Made by a program: the position numbers and the translations under genes. From NCBI RefSeq assembly GCF_002797975.1, contig NZ_PGET01000001.1:62001-126000 (forward strand): a DNA stretch of 64,000 nucleotides, in the 5' to 3' direction. Under the pieces are notes generated by a model. The model saw only the letters and a list, made by a program, of their open reading frames with translations, was not told the DNA's origin and searched no databases. The stretch is from [Clostridium] celerecrescens 18A. Its GTDB lineage: Bacteria; Bacillota; Clostridia; Lachnospirales; Lachnospiraceae. Shown piece after piece: positions 46,077-56,111 of the stretch. Each line of letters starts with the position of its first letter. Within the stretch, counting starts at the first letter, position 1.

Positions 46077-48194
46077 ATGAGGCATAAAAAAAGGAGATTT
46101 TTATTCAGCACTGTTTGCACACTTGGTATTTTGCTTACTGGTTTGGCAGGGGCGGCTCTGTTCTTCTGGATTCAGGAGAAAATCGAATCGTCAAGGAAAA
46201 AGCCTGATGAGTTGTTTCAGGAATATGTGGAATGCCTTTCTAAGGCAGACTATACGGATATGTATGGGATGTTAGATGATCAGAGTCATCTAAATATCAG
46301 TGAAGATGATTTTATTACCAGGCATAAAAATATCTACGAGGGGATTGAGGCTTCTGGAATAACCGCCCAGATCGGGCCGGTAGTGGAAAAAGACGGGGAA
46401 GCAGCGGTCAGCTACAATATGAGCCTTGACAGTATAGCAGGAGAAATAAATATCAGCAATCAGGTAAAGTTCCGGAAGGAAAAGAAAAAAGGCTATCAGA
46501 TGGTGTGGGACGACAGTGTGATTTTTCCGGAGCTGGGGCGTTCCGATAAGGTAAGAGTATCAACGGACAAGGCAAAGAGAGGAAGTGTTTTTGACAGGAA
46601 CGGACTGCTTCTGGCTGGAAAAGGCACCGCTTCCTCCGTAGGCCTGGTTCCCGGAAAAATGAGTGAGGATTCTGCCGGAGATCTTGAGACCCTTGGGAAC
46701 CTTCTTGGAATGTCTGCAGATGCAATCGGGAAGAAACTGTCAGCTAAATGGGTGAAAGAAGATTCTTTTGTGCCTTTAAAAACTATTAAAAAAGTAGATG
46801 AGTTAAATTTGAATTCCATGGAGCCTAGGGAGGATAATGTTAAAAATAAGGAATTCCAGGATGAACTTCTGGCTGTTCCGGGAGTCCTGATCACAGACAC
46901 GGAAGTACGCTATTACCCGTTGGGAGAGAGTGGAGCTCATCTGGTGGGATATGTCCAGAATGTGACGGCAGAGGATCTTGAAAAGCATCCGGATGAGGAT
47001 TATCTGTCGGACAGCGTTATAGGAAGGAACGGGATGGAGGCCTTGTTTGAGAAGGAACTGAAAGGGACCAATGGACGGACAATTACCATTACTGATTCTG
47101 GCGGGACCGTTAAGAAGACCCTGGCTGCTAAGCCGAGGGTAGACGGAAAGGATATCACTCTGACTATTGACAGCACCCTTCAGGATGAGATATATCAAGC
47201 ATTCAAAGAGGATAAGAGCTGTACGGTCGCCATGAATCCTTTTACCGGCGAAGTGCTGGCCCTTGTCAGCACGCCGTCCTACGATGATAATGATTTTATC
47301 CTTGGAATGTCCGAAGAAAAATGGGCTTCTTTAAATGATGATGAAAGAAAGCCAATGTTTAACCGGTTCCGCCAGAGATTTGCTCCAGGATCTTCCTTTA
47401 AGTCCATAACCGGTGCCATCGGGCTTTCTACCGGAGCAATTGATCCTAACGAAGACTTTGGAAGGGAAGGGTTAAGCTGGAGAAAGGATGAAAGCTGGGG
47501 GAATTACTATGTCACTACTCTTCATGATTACAGCCCGGCGATACTGGAGAATGCATTTATTTATTCGGATAATATTTATTTTGCAAAGGCTGCCTTGAAA
47601 ATCGGCTATGATGATTTCATGTCAGGACTGGATAAACTAGGGTTTAATCAGGAGATTCCTTTTGATATTTCTGTAACAAAGTCTCAATATTCCAATACGG
47701 AACGGATCGAAACTGAGGTTCAGCTGGCTGATAGTGGATACGGACAGGGTCAGATGTTAGTGAATCCCATACACTTGGCGTCGCTTTATACCATGTTTGC
47801 CAATCATGGGAACGTCATAAAGCCGTATCTGCAGTATAAAGCGGAACCAAAACCGGAAGTCTGGCTGCCGGGGGCATGTTCCCCTGAGATTGCAGACAGG
47901 ATCCAGACTGCCCTCGGCAAAGTGATCAGTTCCGAACACGGGACCGGACACGCGGCTTACCGAAATGATATTGAGCTTGCGGGAAAGACGGGAACGGCTG
48001 AGATCAAGGCATCAAAAGACGACAGAACCGGTACGGAGCTTGGCTGGTTTGCTGTCTATACTACAGATCCAAATCTGGAGACTCCCATTCTTCTTGTCAG
48101 TATGACGGAAGATGTGAAGGACCGGGGAGGGAGTGGGTATGTGGTGAGAAAGGACAAAGCTATTTTAAATTCTTATATTCCAGGGGGGCAGTAA
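46077..48194 (+). CDS. MecA-like penicillin-binding protein (class B)
   Basis: The 705-residue protein starts with a membrane helix (about 9-31). An NTF2-like MecA_N domain (about 40-155, FQEYVECLSKADYTDMYGML) precedes the dimerisation domain (KRGSVFDRNGLLLA). The transpeptidase domain has Ser439-x-x-Lys442 (APGSSFKS), Ser497-Asp-Asn499 and Lys637-Thr-Gly639. The domain order is that of PBP2a and PBP3 of B. subtilis, types with low beta-lactam affinity. It shares the operator-controlled promoter of the upstream PBP gene, which resembles mecA under MecI. Resistance itself is not shown by the sequence. Confidence 0.88.
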   Translation: MRHKKRRFLFSTVCTLGILLTGLAGAALFFWIQEKIESSRKKPDELFQEYVECLSKADYTDMYGMLDDQSHLNISEDDFITRHKNIYEGIEASGITAQIGPVVEKDGEAAVSYNMSLDSIAGEINISNQVKFRKEKKKGYQMVWDDSVIFPELGRSDKVRVSTDKAKRGSVFDRNGLLLAGKGTASSVGLVPGKMSEDSAGDLETLGNLLGMSADAIGKKLSAKWVKEDSFVPLKTIKKVDELNLNSMEPREDNVKNKEFQDELLAVPGVLITDTEVRYYPLGESGAHLVGYVQNVTAEDLEKHPDEDYLSDSVIGRNGMEALFEKELKGTNGRTITITDSGGTVKKTLAAKPRVDGKDITLTIDSTLQDEIYQAFKEDKSCTVAMNPFTGEVLALVSTPSYDDNDFILGMSEEKWASLNDDERKPMFNRFRQRFAPGSSFKSITGAIGLSTGAIDPNEDFGREGLSWRKDESWGNYYVTTLHDYSPAILENAFIYSDNIYFAKAALKIGYDDFMSGLDKLGFNQEIPFDISVTKSQYSNTERIETEVQLADSGYGQGQMLVNPIHLASLYTMFANHGNVIKPYLQYKAEPKPEVWLPGACSPEIADRIQTALGKVISSEHGTGHAAYRNDIELAGKTGTAEIKASKDDRTGTELGWFAVYTTDPNLETPILLVSMTEDVKDRGGSGYVVRKDKAILNSYIPGGQ

Positions 48195-48260
48195 ATAGAA
48201 GGCTGCCGTAATGGTTTGAATTAATATGATATCAAGAAATTGTGCATAAACATACACGAA

Positions 48261-48293
48261 AAATCCCTAAGATTAAAATTAGGGATTTTTTTT
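48261..48293 (+). terminator. Terminator of the PBP operon
   Basis: AAATCCCTAA (48261-48270) pairs with TTAGGGATTT (48279-48288), followed by a T-run. Confidence 0.9.
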
Positions 48294-48374
48294 GTGTTTA
48301 TGCAATTTTTCTGCCTGGTGGGGGAGGGTATGTAACCTTAAAGTTATAAAAAGTAGAACATATGTTCGTAAAAC

Positions 48375-50516
48375 ATAAAAGAAACCGTGCAAAAGAGAAC
48401 TCCTGATGGAATGGCAGTCAGTGAGCGGGAGTACGCCTATGGTAAGAACGGCAAGCGGATTCGGGAAGTTAGCCGGGAATCCGTGAGAGGAAAACAAACC
48501 CTCCTCCTATAGACGAAGTACCGCTATAATCATAAAGGCCAGCTAATTCTCCAGGAAGATCCGGGAAATGTAAGGAAAGAATATAAATATGATATTTATG
48601 GAAACCGCCAGTCCTTTCAACTGACCCGTGAAGGGAATGGAAGCCCGGATGTCAGTCTGTATTACGTGTATGATGATTTATATCGTCTAAAGCAGGTAAG
48701 GAAAAGTAACGTTGCTGGGGTGATACTGGCGGAATACGAAAAAGGCAACCGTAAAACCCTCCGCTATCCGCAGTCCGGTATGGAAACCAGCTATCAGTAT
48801 AATGATGGCAACCGGATAATAACTTTGGAGAATAGACGGCAGGGAACCGTGATTTCTGCATCGGAATATGGCTATGATGTGAATGGGAATATTCTAAGTA
48901 AGATCAACAAAACCGGTTCTTCCCCCGTTACCATATTCTATCAATATGACCGACTGGGTCGTATGACTGAAGAAGATTATTCCGGCTGGAAGCGGACATT
49001 TTATACCTATGATGCCTATTCCAACCGTGTGAAAATGATGGTGGAAGGAAGAACAAAGGATGAACTGGTCAGTGTTACCAATTATGAGTATGGTTTGAAC
49101 AACCGGCTGGAAAAGGAGACAAAAAAGCAAGGGAAAACAACGGAAACGTATCGGTACCGTTATGATGATAATGGAAATGAAACCTTCCGGATTTGGGAGA
49201 AAACATCGCCAACACCAGACTATCCGGGAACTGTCAAGTTATCGGGGCATTATAAAAGGGAGACACCGACCGTTTATGAGTGGAGACATTATGATGGATT
49301 TAACCAATTAATCCAGATCAACCAGGATGACAAAGAGATTCTATATCAGTACCGTGGAGATGGCCTGCGCCACAGCACCCAGGTGAGGAAACTGACCGAA
49401 AGCCAGGGGAAAACGAATTTGTATTGCTGGGATGGAAATGATATCGTAGCGGAACAGACTGACGGTAAACAGATTAAAACCTATATAAGAGGAATCAATT
49501 TGATTGCCGGAGAATTCGATCGTGTGGTATACTACTATATATTGAATGAACATGGGGATGTAACCCAGCTATGGAGTCAAAGCGGAGCGTGCAAAGCCTC
49601 GTATGAGTATGATGCTTTTGGAGTTGAGAGAAATCCAGATAAGGAGGATGAGAATCCGTTCCGGTATTGTGGGGAGTATTTCGATCTAAGCAGTAGTACA
49701 TATTATCTTCGTGCCAGAGATTATAGATCTTCGACAGGCCGATTCCTCGCTGAGGACAGTATTGAAAAAACGACAAGGAAGATGCCGAATGATCAAGAGA
49801 TTACAGACCCACTCAGTCTGAATAAGTATACTTATTGTCACAATAATCCGATTGTATATAATGATCCAACTGGACATCTTCCATTTTTGGTTCTTGCAGG
49901 ACTAGCCGGTTTAGCAGCTGGAGCGATTGCAGGGGGAATATCATCGGCCATTCAGGGCAAATTTTCCTTGGAAGCAATAGTTCAAGGTGCTGCAATCGGA
50001 AGTACGGTCGGTATAACTGGAGGAGCGGGCCTTGCATATGGTGTTACTGGCAGTGCTCTTGCATCAACTGGTGCAGTTGCGTCAGGTCTTGGATTTGGTG
50101 TAGCAACTGTGGGGCATGCTGGAGCAACTGGTTTTGAGCAGGCTCGGCAATTATTGCAGTCACAACAAATGAGAGCTATTGAGGGCGCTGGGACTGCAAA
50201 AGGGCTTATTGGAAAAGACTTTGAAGACTTTTTAACGAAAAAGATTGGTGGTTATGGTTCATTTAGTATAGGTGGACGAGATTTTGACGGCGGCCTTGGA
50301 AATAGATGGTGGGAAGCTAAATCAGGACAATATTGGAATATGTTAGAAAGCAATCCTAATAATGTACTTAAATTCAAAAGTGACATGGGAGATAGACTTA
50401 AAATTGCTATTGATAATGGTGCTACTTATGAGCTGTTCTCGAATACCTCCATACCACAAACAATCAAAGACTGGTTAACTAAAAAAGGAATACCGTTTAC
50501 AGAAATTCTCAAATAA
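48375..50516 (+). pseudogene. Headless RHS repeat protein, copy 1, with a nuclease-like toxin tip
   Basis: Homology to RHS copy 2 begins abruptly near 48375. An in-frame TAG at 48510-48512 replaces a GAG codon of copy 2. The open frame from 48666 encodes 616 residues: YD repeats, the RHS core (LNEHGDVTQL, then NPFRYCGEYFDL, TYYLRARDY and DPTGH), a Gly/Ala-rich hydrophobic stretch, and a tip. The tip, from GTAKGLIGKDFEDFL, has GGRDFDGG and WWEAKSGQYW, a likely PD-(D/E)XK nuclease core. No signal, N-terminal domain or ribosome binding site is visible, so it is probably silent. An immunity-like gene follows. Confidence 0.75.
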
Positions 50517-50532
50517 ATTTGGAGGTGCATTA

Positions 50533-50970
50533 ATGTCCATATCAGCTTCGTTAAGTATTACACTTGCCAATAGATGTAATCAATCTTTATCTTCTATAAA
50601 AATAATTAATAGTCTTTTAAATAACGGTTGGTACTTAGAAAAGAATAACAAAATTTATTATCTACCACTAGGGGATGATGATGATTTTGACTGGCAAGAA
50701 AACCAAATAAACAAGGATGCTTTTGCTGAAATAGTAGAGCAAAAAGAACAGGCTGGCGAAATAATAGGCGTAGGGCTAACATGGGGAAATACCGACATAG
50801 GTGTTATTTTATTAATCTATACGAACTATCAATTATCGTTTGGCCTTACAATTAACAGAAAAAAATTACAAAGCAATATTACTGATTTCAATTGGTATTT
50901 AGAGAAAATTTTGCCTTGTCTTGAGACAGATTTTATGACTGTCTCAAACTTTTCTTTTAGTCAAGATTAG
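50533..50970 (+). CDS. Putative immunity protein for RHS tip 1
   Basis: This 145-residue soluble protein lies 16 nt after the RHS tip and has its own strong ribosome binding site (GGAGGTG). I recognise no family. It has a run of Asp residues (GDDDDFDW) and alternating hydrophobic strands (IIGVGLTWGNTDIGVILLIY). Its place directly after a toxin tip is the reason to call it immunity. It is AT-rich compared with the RHS body, as such cassettes often are. Confidence 0.6.
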   Translation: MSISASLSITLANRCNQSLSSIKIINSLLNNGWYLEKNNKIYYLPLGDDDDFDWQENQINKDAFAEIVEQKEQAGEIIGVGLTWGNTDIGVILLIYTNYQLSFGLTINRKKLQSNITDFNWYLEKILPCLETDFMTVSNFSFSQD

Positions 50971-50994
50971 TAATTGAGCAACAAGAAACAGCAC

Positions 50995-51021
50995 AAAAAG
51001 CCCAATGCTATGGGCTTTTTT
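50995..51021 (+). terminator. Terminator after the first immunity gene
   Basis: AAAAAGCCCA and TGGGCTTTTTT form a stem with a 6-nt loop (50995-51021). Confidence 0.85.
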
Positions 51022-51139
51022 GCTGTTAGTCTAGTATTGTTTTTCAATGACCTCGATGGCAATCCTCATTCACAAATAGAATTCAAATTAAGTTGTTATA
51101 AAATTCAACTTTTCTTTTAAAATGAAAGGAGTTTATATT

Positions 51140-51321
51140 ATGTGTGGTTTTAGGAATATCTTTATGTTTCGGGTATGTCTTAAAGAACTGGATTAAAGAT
51201 GTAGATAATAAATATATCCCAACTATTTGTGCTTGTCTAGGTATTATTTTAGATTATGATAAGCGGTCTGGCAAGTACGGGGCTTCATCAGGCCATGAAA
51301 CAGTTGATTGAAAAGAAATAA
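51140..51321 (+). pseudogene. Degenerate phage holin gene
   Basis: After AAAGGAG, one frame reads LGISLCFGYVLKNWIKDVDN and KYIPTICACLGIIL. A second frame then reads SGLASTGLHQAMKQLIEKK to a stop at 51319-51321. Together they are the two ends of a phage holin family protein, with the middle deleted and the frame lost. It indicates a prophage once occupied this spot. Confidence 0.68.
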
Positions 51322-51338
51322 AAGATTGGAGGAAATAT

Positions 51339-51480
51339 ATGGCTGGAGTTTTACTCAATATAGGTGGTAGAGCAAATATGATCTTTTGCGAATATTTTGT
51401 AGATGATGAAAGTGAAATTCAATATTTACCCACTACAACAGAAAAAGGAACAGGGTCTTTTAAGGATAATCCTTCTTTTT
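51339..51480 (+). pseudogene. Fragment of a small phage-type protein fused to RHS DNA
   Basis: Behind TTGGAGG, the frame MAGVLLNIGGRANM continues to DESEIQYLPTTTEKGTG and SFKDNPSF. This resembles small proteins found near clostridial phage holins. At 51480 it runs, out of frame, into RHS linker DNA, so the 3' part was replaced. The family resemblance is recalled, not searched. Confidence 0.45.
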
Positions 51481-51894
51481 GCAGTTGCGTCAGGTCTTGG
51501 ATTAACCGTGGGGCCTGCTGGAGCAACTGGTTTTGAGCAGGTTCGGCAGTTACTGCAGTCACAACAAATGAGAGCTGTTGAGGGCGCGGAGTATAGTGGT
51601 GTAAGAAATGCTGTTACTGATTTTATAAATGCAAAAGGCAACAGTACACTTACAAACCATTTTACTAACCACGCAGGGGACCTTGGGTATACTACTGAAA
51701 CTCAATATCTAAACGGAGCTAGAAATTTTCTTGAAAAGCCACTGACTTCAACAATACAATCATTTACATCAAGTGGAGGCACATATTTTAGATATGATAC
51801 GGTTACAAATGAGTTTGGCATAATAATTCAGTATGGTGGCATCTCTACTTACTTTAGGCTGACTGAGGGGCTTAATTATTGGTTAGGCAGATAA
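51480..51894 (+). pseudogene. Orphan RHS toxin tip (BECR-like RNase candidate)
   Basis: From 51480 the DNA repeats the RHS linker (AVASGLG, then GPAGATGFEQVRQLLQSQQM and RAVEGA), followed by a tip found nowhere else in the window. The tip (about 100 residues) reads NHFTNHAGDLGYTTETQYL and continues to GGTYFRYDTVTNEFGIII. The H...H pattern and Tyr-Asp...Phe-Gly end look like ribonuclease toxins of the BECR fold; that is a tentative reading. The RHS body is missing, so it is an orphan cassette that could be captured by recombination. Confidence 0.65.
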
Positions 51895-51930
51895 AATTGT
51901 ATGCTCCTAAATAGAATGGAGGTTTAAGTG

Positions 51931-52185
51931 ATGAAAAGAAAAATATGTCCTTGCTGTGGATATTTCACGATTGATAGTGAGGACGAGACTATCGTTGATA
52001 TTTGTGAAGTGTGTTTTTGGCAATATGATGCTGTAGCACATGATAAAGCAGACCAAAATATTGGCGCTAATCATATTTCATTGAACGATGCGAGAGATAA
52101 CTACAAAAAATATGGTGTTTGTAAAGAAGAGTTCAAGAATATGGTTAGAAAGCCTCTCGAAGATGAATTGCCCGAAAACAATTAA
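51931..52185 (+). CDS. CPCC-type cysteine-rich protein, probable immunity
   Basis: The 84-residue protein has CPCCGYFTIDSEDE and ICEVCFWQYDAV, which are the paired cysteines of the CPCC zinc-ribbon-like family, and NHISLNDARDNYKKYG downstream. Such proteins often sit beside polymorphic toxins. It follows the orphan tip by 36 nt and is the likely immunity partner. GGAGG is 8 nt before ATG 51931; the GTG at 51928 is an alternative. Confidence 0.72.
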   Translation: MKRKICPCCGYFTIDSEDETIVDICEVCFWQYDAVAHDKADQNIGANHISLNDARDNYKKYGVCKEEFKNMVRKPLEDELPENN

Positions 52186-52375
52186 TCATTAAGTAAGCCA
52201 ATGCTCGTATAGCAGGGTGGTCTAAAAGGTGATTTACAGTCAGCTATTAATTTATTTAATTAGAAGTACTCATGTAAAAAAACTATGGATAATGAAATTG
52301 ACTTTGAGCTCCCATATTGTAAACCTTGGCATAAATCAAAATGCCATGAGCTTGTTATAAAAGTACGGTGTTGTT

Positions 52376-52804
52376 ATGAATTATAATGACTTAATAAAAG
52401 AGGCTATTAGCGTATTTCCGGAATTTTTAGAGGAATATAACAGTATTATTAACAACTCAGAGCCTGATTTGTCTATATTAACGTTTTATATGGATGAGTT
52501 TCAGCAAAAAATTCAAGAGCAAATTAATCACAATAAAACTGTTTTACCGGTATATCAATTTTATGAAGATATCGTTCGTCAACAGTTTATTAAGTTGATT
52601 GATGAGTACTACCTTGACAGAAATGATGATGTTTTAAATAAAATTAGTAAAATGACCGACTTTTTCGAGAGAATGGCAATGTCTGAAAATATGGATGTTC
52701 AGAATGTATTAGTAGTGGGAATATTAGAGGGCATTACAGAAGACAAGGAAAAAGAAAAACTGATCAAATCTTTGCTAAAAGAAAAAAGCCGCAATTTAAT
52801 GTGA
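52376..52804 (+). CDS. Putative immunity protein (DUF7674-like)
   Basis: The 142-residue, mostly helical, acidic protein reads MNYNDLIKEAISVFPEFLEE and ends with QNVLVVGILEGITEDKEK. The pattern fits small helical immunity proteins such as DUF7674, recalled and not verified. It lies between the CPCC gene and the intron fragment, with no toxin directly upstream. It may be an orphan immunity gene left when its toxin was lost. Confidence 0.5.
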   Translation: MNYNDLIKEAISVFPEFLEEYNSIINNSEPDLSILTFYMDEFQQKIQEQINHNKTVLPVYQFYEDIVRQQFIKLIDEYYLDRNDDVLNKISKMTDFFERMAMSENMDVQNVLVVGILEGITEDKEKEKLIKSLLKEKSRNLM

Positions 52805-52897
52805 ATTGCAAAACTGTATTCATCAACAGTATTAATGTAAAAATAAAAAAACTGGTGTGCTACCCGTCAATAGGACAATGAAAAATAATAAGTTTTC

Positions 52898-52932
52898 TTC
52901 CGTCAGTCAATGAATTGGCTGACGGAATTTTT
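52898..52932 (+). terminator. Terminator next to the intron insertion point
   Basis: TTCCGTCAG (52898-52906) pairs with CTGACGGAA (52919-52927), with inner CAAT/ATTG, followed by TTTTT. The group II intron fragment begins 3 nt after this T-run. Confidence 0.85.
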
Positions 52933-52935
52933 ATG

Positions 52936-53062
52936 GTGCGCCCGGCGGGCGCACGTTCTAACGAGTGCAAATCTCGAATCCGTCCGGTAGTGGGAAGGAT
53001 ATAGCCAAGACCAAGGGTGTCGTCCATGAGGACGAATCTGAAGGAAGGTGGAGGTGACCCAA
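52936..53062 (+). mobile_element. 5' fragment of a group II intron
   Basis: The segment starts with GTGCGCCCGGCGGGCGCAC and continues through GTTCTAACGAGTGCAAATC, GTCCGGTAGTGGGAAGGATA and GTGTCGTCC. This is the well-known 5' end (domain I) of clostridial group II introns. Only about 125 nt remain: no reverse transcriptase, domain V or domain VI follows, and the sequence passes into RHS DNA at about 53062-53078. It lies immediately 3' of a terminator hairpin, a preferred target of class C introns. Confidence 0.85.
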
Positions 53063-53078
53063 TAAAAGTTCAATTTGA

Positions 53079-55304
53079 AATGCCCGTGGCTGTACGGAAT
53101 ACTATGAGTATGACAAAGCCAGAAGGCTGCAGAAAAAAACGGACAGGAACAAGGACCAGACCGTTTATCAGCATGATGCCCTGGACCGTCTGATAAAAGA
53201 AATCGTGCAAAAGAGAACTCCTGATGGAATGGTAATCAGCGAGCAGGAGTATTCCTATGGTAAAAACGGCAAGAAGATACGAGAAGTCAGCCGGGAATAC
53301 GTGGAAGGAAAACAAACCCTACTCCTGGAGACGAAGTACCGCTACAATCATAAAGGCCAGCTGTCCCGCCAGGAAGATCCGGGAAATGCAGGGAAGGATT
53401 ATACTTATGATATATATGGAAACCGTCAGTCCTTTCAACTGACCCGGGAAGGAAACGCAAGCCCGGTTGTCAGTCTGTATTATACGTATGATGATTTATA
53501 CCGTTCAAAGCAGGTAAGAAAAAACTTTGCTGCCGGGGTGATACTGGCCGAGTACGAATACGATGAAAAGGGCAACCGTAAAACCCTCCGCTATCCGCAG
53601 TCCGGTATGGAAACCAGCTATCAGTATAATGATGGCAACCGGGTAATATCTTTGGAGAATAGACGGCAGGGAACCGTGATTTCTGCATCGGAATATGGCT
53701 ATGATGTGGATGGGAATATTCTAAGTAAGATCAACAAAACCGGTTCTTCCCACGTTACCATATTCTATCAATATGACCGACTGGGTCGTATGACTGAAGA
53801 AGATTATTCCGGCTGGAAGCGGACATTTTATACCTATGATGCCTATTCCAACCGTGTGAAAATGATGGTGGAAGGAAGAACAAAGGATGAACTGGTCAGT
53901 GTTACCAATTATGAGTATGGTTTGAACAACCGGCTGGAAAAGGAAATAAAAAAGCAAGGTAAAATAACGGAAACGTATCGGTATCGTTATGATGATAATG
54001 GAAATGAAACCTTCCGGATTTGGGAGAAAACATCGCCAACACCAGACTATCCGGGAACTGTCAAGTTATCGGGGCATTATAAAAGGGAGACACCGACCGT
54101 TTATGAGTGGAGACATTATGATGGATTCAACCAATTGATCCAGATTAACCAGGATGACAAAGAGATTCTATATCAGTACCGTGGAGATGGCCTGCGCCAC
54201 AGCACCCAGGTGAGGAAACTGACCGAAAGCCAGGGGAAAACGAATTTGTATTGTTGGGATGGAAATGATATCGTAGCGGAACAGGCTGACGGTGAACAGA
54301 TTAAAACCTATATAAGAGGAATCAATTTGATTGCCGAAGAAATCGATCGTGTGGTATACTACTATATATTAAAGTATGATGCTTTTGGAGTTGAGAGAAA
54401 TCCCGATAAGGAGGATGAGAATCCGTTCCGGTATTGTGGGGAGTATCTGAACTTAGAGACGAATTCCTATTACTTAAGAGCAAGGTATTATAGAACTGTA
54501 ACTGGGCGTTTTAAAAGCGAGGATACGCTCCGATGTGTTATAAATCAATTGCCGAATAAGCAAGAAGTGAGTGACCCACTATCGCTTAACCTGTATACTT
54601 ATTGCCATAATAATCCGGTGAGATATACTGACCCTACAGGACATCTTCCATTTTTAATTGTTGCAGGACTAGTTGGTTTAGCAGCTGGAGCGATTGCAGG
54701 TGGAATTTCATCGGCAGTTAGTGGTAAGTTTTCAATGAAAGCAGTTCTTCAGGGTGCTGCAATCGGGAGTACGATCGGTCTAACCGGAGGCGCAGCTCTT
54801 GCATATGGTGTTACTGGCAGTGCTCTTGCATCAACTGGTGCAGTTATGTCAGGTCTTGGATTTGGAGCAGCAACAGTGGGGCCTGCTGGAGCAACTGGTT
54901 TTGAACAGGCTCGGCAGTTACTGCAGGCACAACAAATGAGAGCTGTTGAGGGCGCGGGGAAAGCTGATATTGGCAATAAACTTGATTATGTATTTGGTCA
55001 GGCAACCGGGAGTGCTCATAATATTCAGCGTTCACAATCAATGGCAAGTGAACTAGCTCACATTGGTATTCAGGATACGCCAGCAAATCGCGCATTACTT
55101 CAAAGTCATTTTGAGAGTGTCGGCATTAATCTAAACAACATTGCTGGCACAGAATTGAGGTCATATATCGCTAATGGTCAAACTTTTAATTATACTGCAA
55201 TAATTCGAGAAAGTTTTTTTATGGGACCGAGTGGTGGTGCCGGATTTAGAACTGTTTGGGAAGGGTATAGACTTTTAACTATTATTATACTAGGAGGGCA
55301 ATAA
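53079..55304 (+). pseudogene. Headless RHS repeat protein, copy 2, with a second toxin tip
   Basis: RHS coding sequence resumes after the intron fragment (TEYYEYDKARRLQKKTDRN). The long frame from GTG 53205 gives 699 residues: YD repeats, the RHS core and the same Gly/Ala-rich linker as copy 1. Relative to copy 1 it lacks 20 residues (HGDVTQLWSQSGACKASYE and neighbours), the conserved RHS core motif. The tip starts after AVEGAG: NKLDYVFGQATGSAHNIQRS and AHIGIQDTPANRALLQSHF, like C-terminal domains of secreted toxins, activity unknown. It has no ribosome binding site or N-terminal export domain. An immunity-like gene overlaps the stop. Confidence 0.72.
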
Positions 55305-55801
55305 TGATAACAAAACAAAAATATGAGTCACTTCAGGCTCTTCAAATGTATTCATTGGAGCATCGATTTAAAATCTATGGTAATTTAGGAAAAAAAAATA
55401 ATAGATTTGAGTCCATATCTTTGCCAGAGAAAGACTATATATTTGGATTAGCATATTACAATCATGGTATCGATTCACAGGGGTTATTGTTGGACAATGC
55501 GTCAAAATTAATTGTGGGATTCGATCACTATATACTAGGGTTAGATTGTGAAGCTAAAGCAGAATTAATCCAAAAAGAATCAATAGCCCCATTCTATGAA
55601 TTTATTGAAACAGAAAACCGTATTTTAGCAATTTGCGAACTGGATATATTTGCTTTTGATTTAGAGTGTAGGCTAATATGGTCATCGGGGTTTAGAGATA
55701 TTGTCGATAATTATGAAGTGATTGATGGCAAAATAGTATCAATAACATGTTCTAATGGAGATAAAAACAAATTTGAATTAAGTGATGGGAAGGCTTTGTA
55801 G
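55304..55801 (+). CDS. Putative immunity protein for RHS tip 2
   Basis: The 165-residue protein starts within the RHS stop codon (TAATG overlap) after AGGAGGG. It is beta-rich, with repeated short strands such as ITKQKYESLQALQMYSLEH and RILAICELDIFAFDLECRLI. I recognise no family. Its position makes it the expected antidote of the tip encoded just upstream. Unlike the RHS gene, it has a good ribosome binding site and could be expressed. Confidence 0.6.
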   Translation: MITKQKYESLQALQMYSLEHRFKIYGNLGKKNNRFESISLPEKDYIFGLAYYNHGIDSQGLLLDNASKLIVGFDHYILGLDCEAKAELIQKESIAPFYEFIETENRILAICELDIFAFDLECRLIWSSGFRDIVDNYEVIDGKIVSITCSNGDKNKFELSDGKAL

Positions 55802-56111
55802 AATCGCTAATAGAATGCCGAAAAAGTCCGATAATATTTCAGGTTTTCTTTTGAGAGCGTAATTTTTTTGTGTCCAGAAAGTGCAAATAAATAATAGTGA
55901 TTTTCACAGATGTATTTGTTTTAAAATTATATAAAAAAAGTAAGAAAATCTATAAAAATCAATGGATATAGGTATTTAACAAATACTTATTGGAGTTAAA
56001 TCAAAGGAGAATAAAGGACAAAACTGACTTCAGTTACGAAAGCGAGGTAAACTAGACTTTTCTGGAAAACGAAGGGCTGCTGCGACTTTAATCCCCGTTA
56101 CGGCAGCCCTT
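55802..56111. other. AT-rich intergenic region with a terminator
   Basis: No gene is seen here. AAGGGCTGC (56072-56080) pairs with GCAGCCCTT (56103-56111) and borders the blaR1 stop, so it may end transcription from both sides. It marks the right end of the RHS array. Confidence 0.6.

Noticed and set aside
52936..52954. GTGCGCCCGGCGGGCGCAC as an isolated inverted repeat or attachment site
   Set aside because: With the following 100 nt it matches the 5' end of group II introns, which is a fuller explanation.
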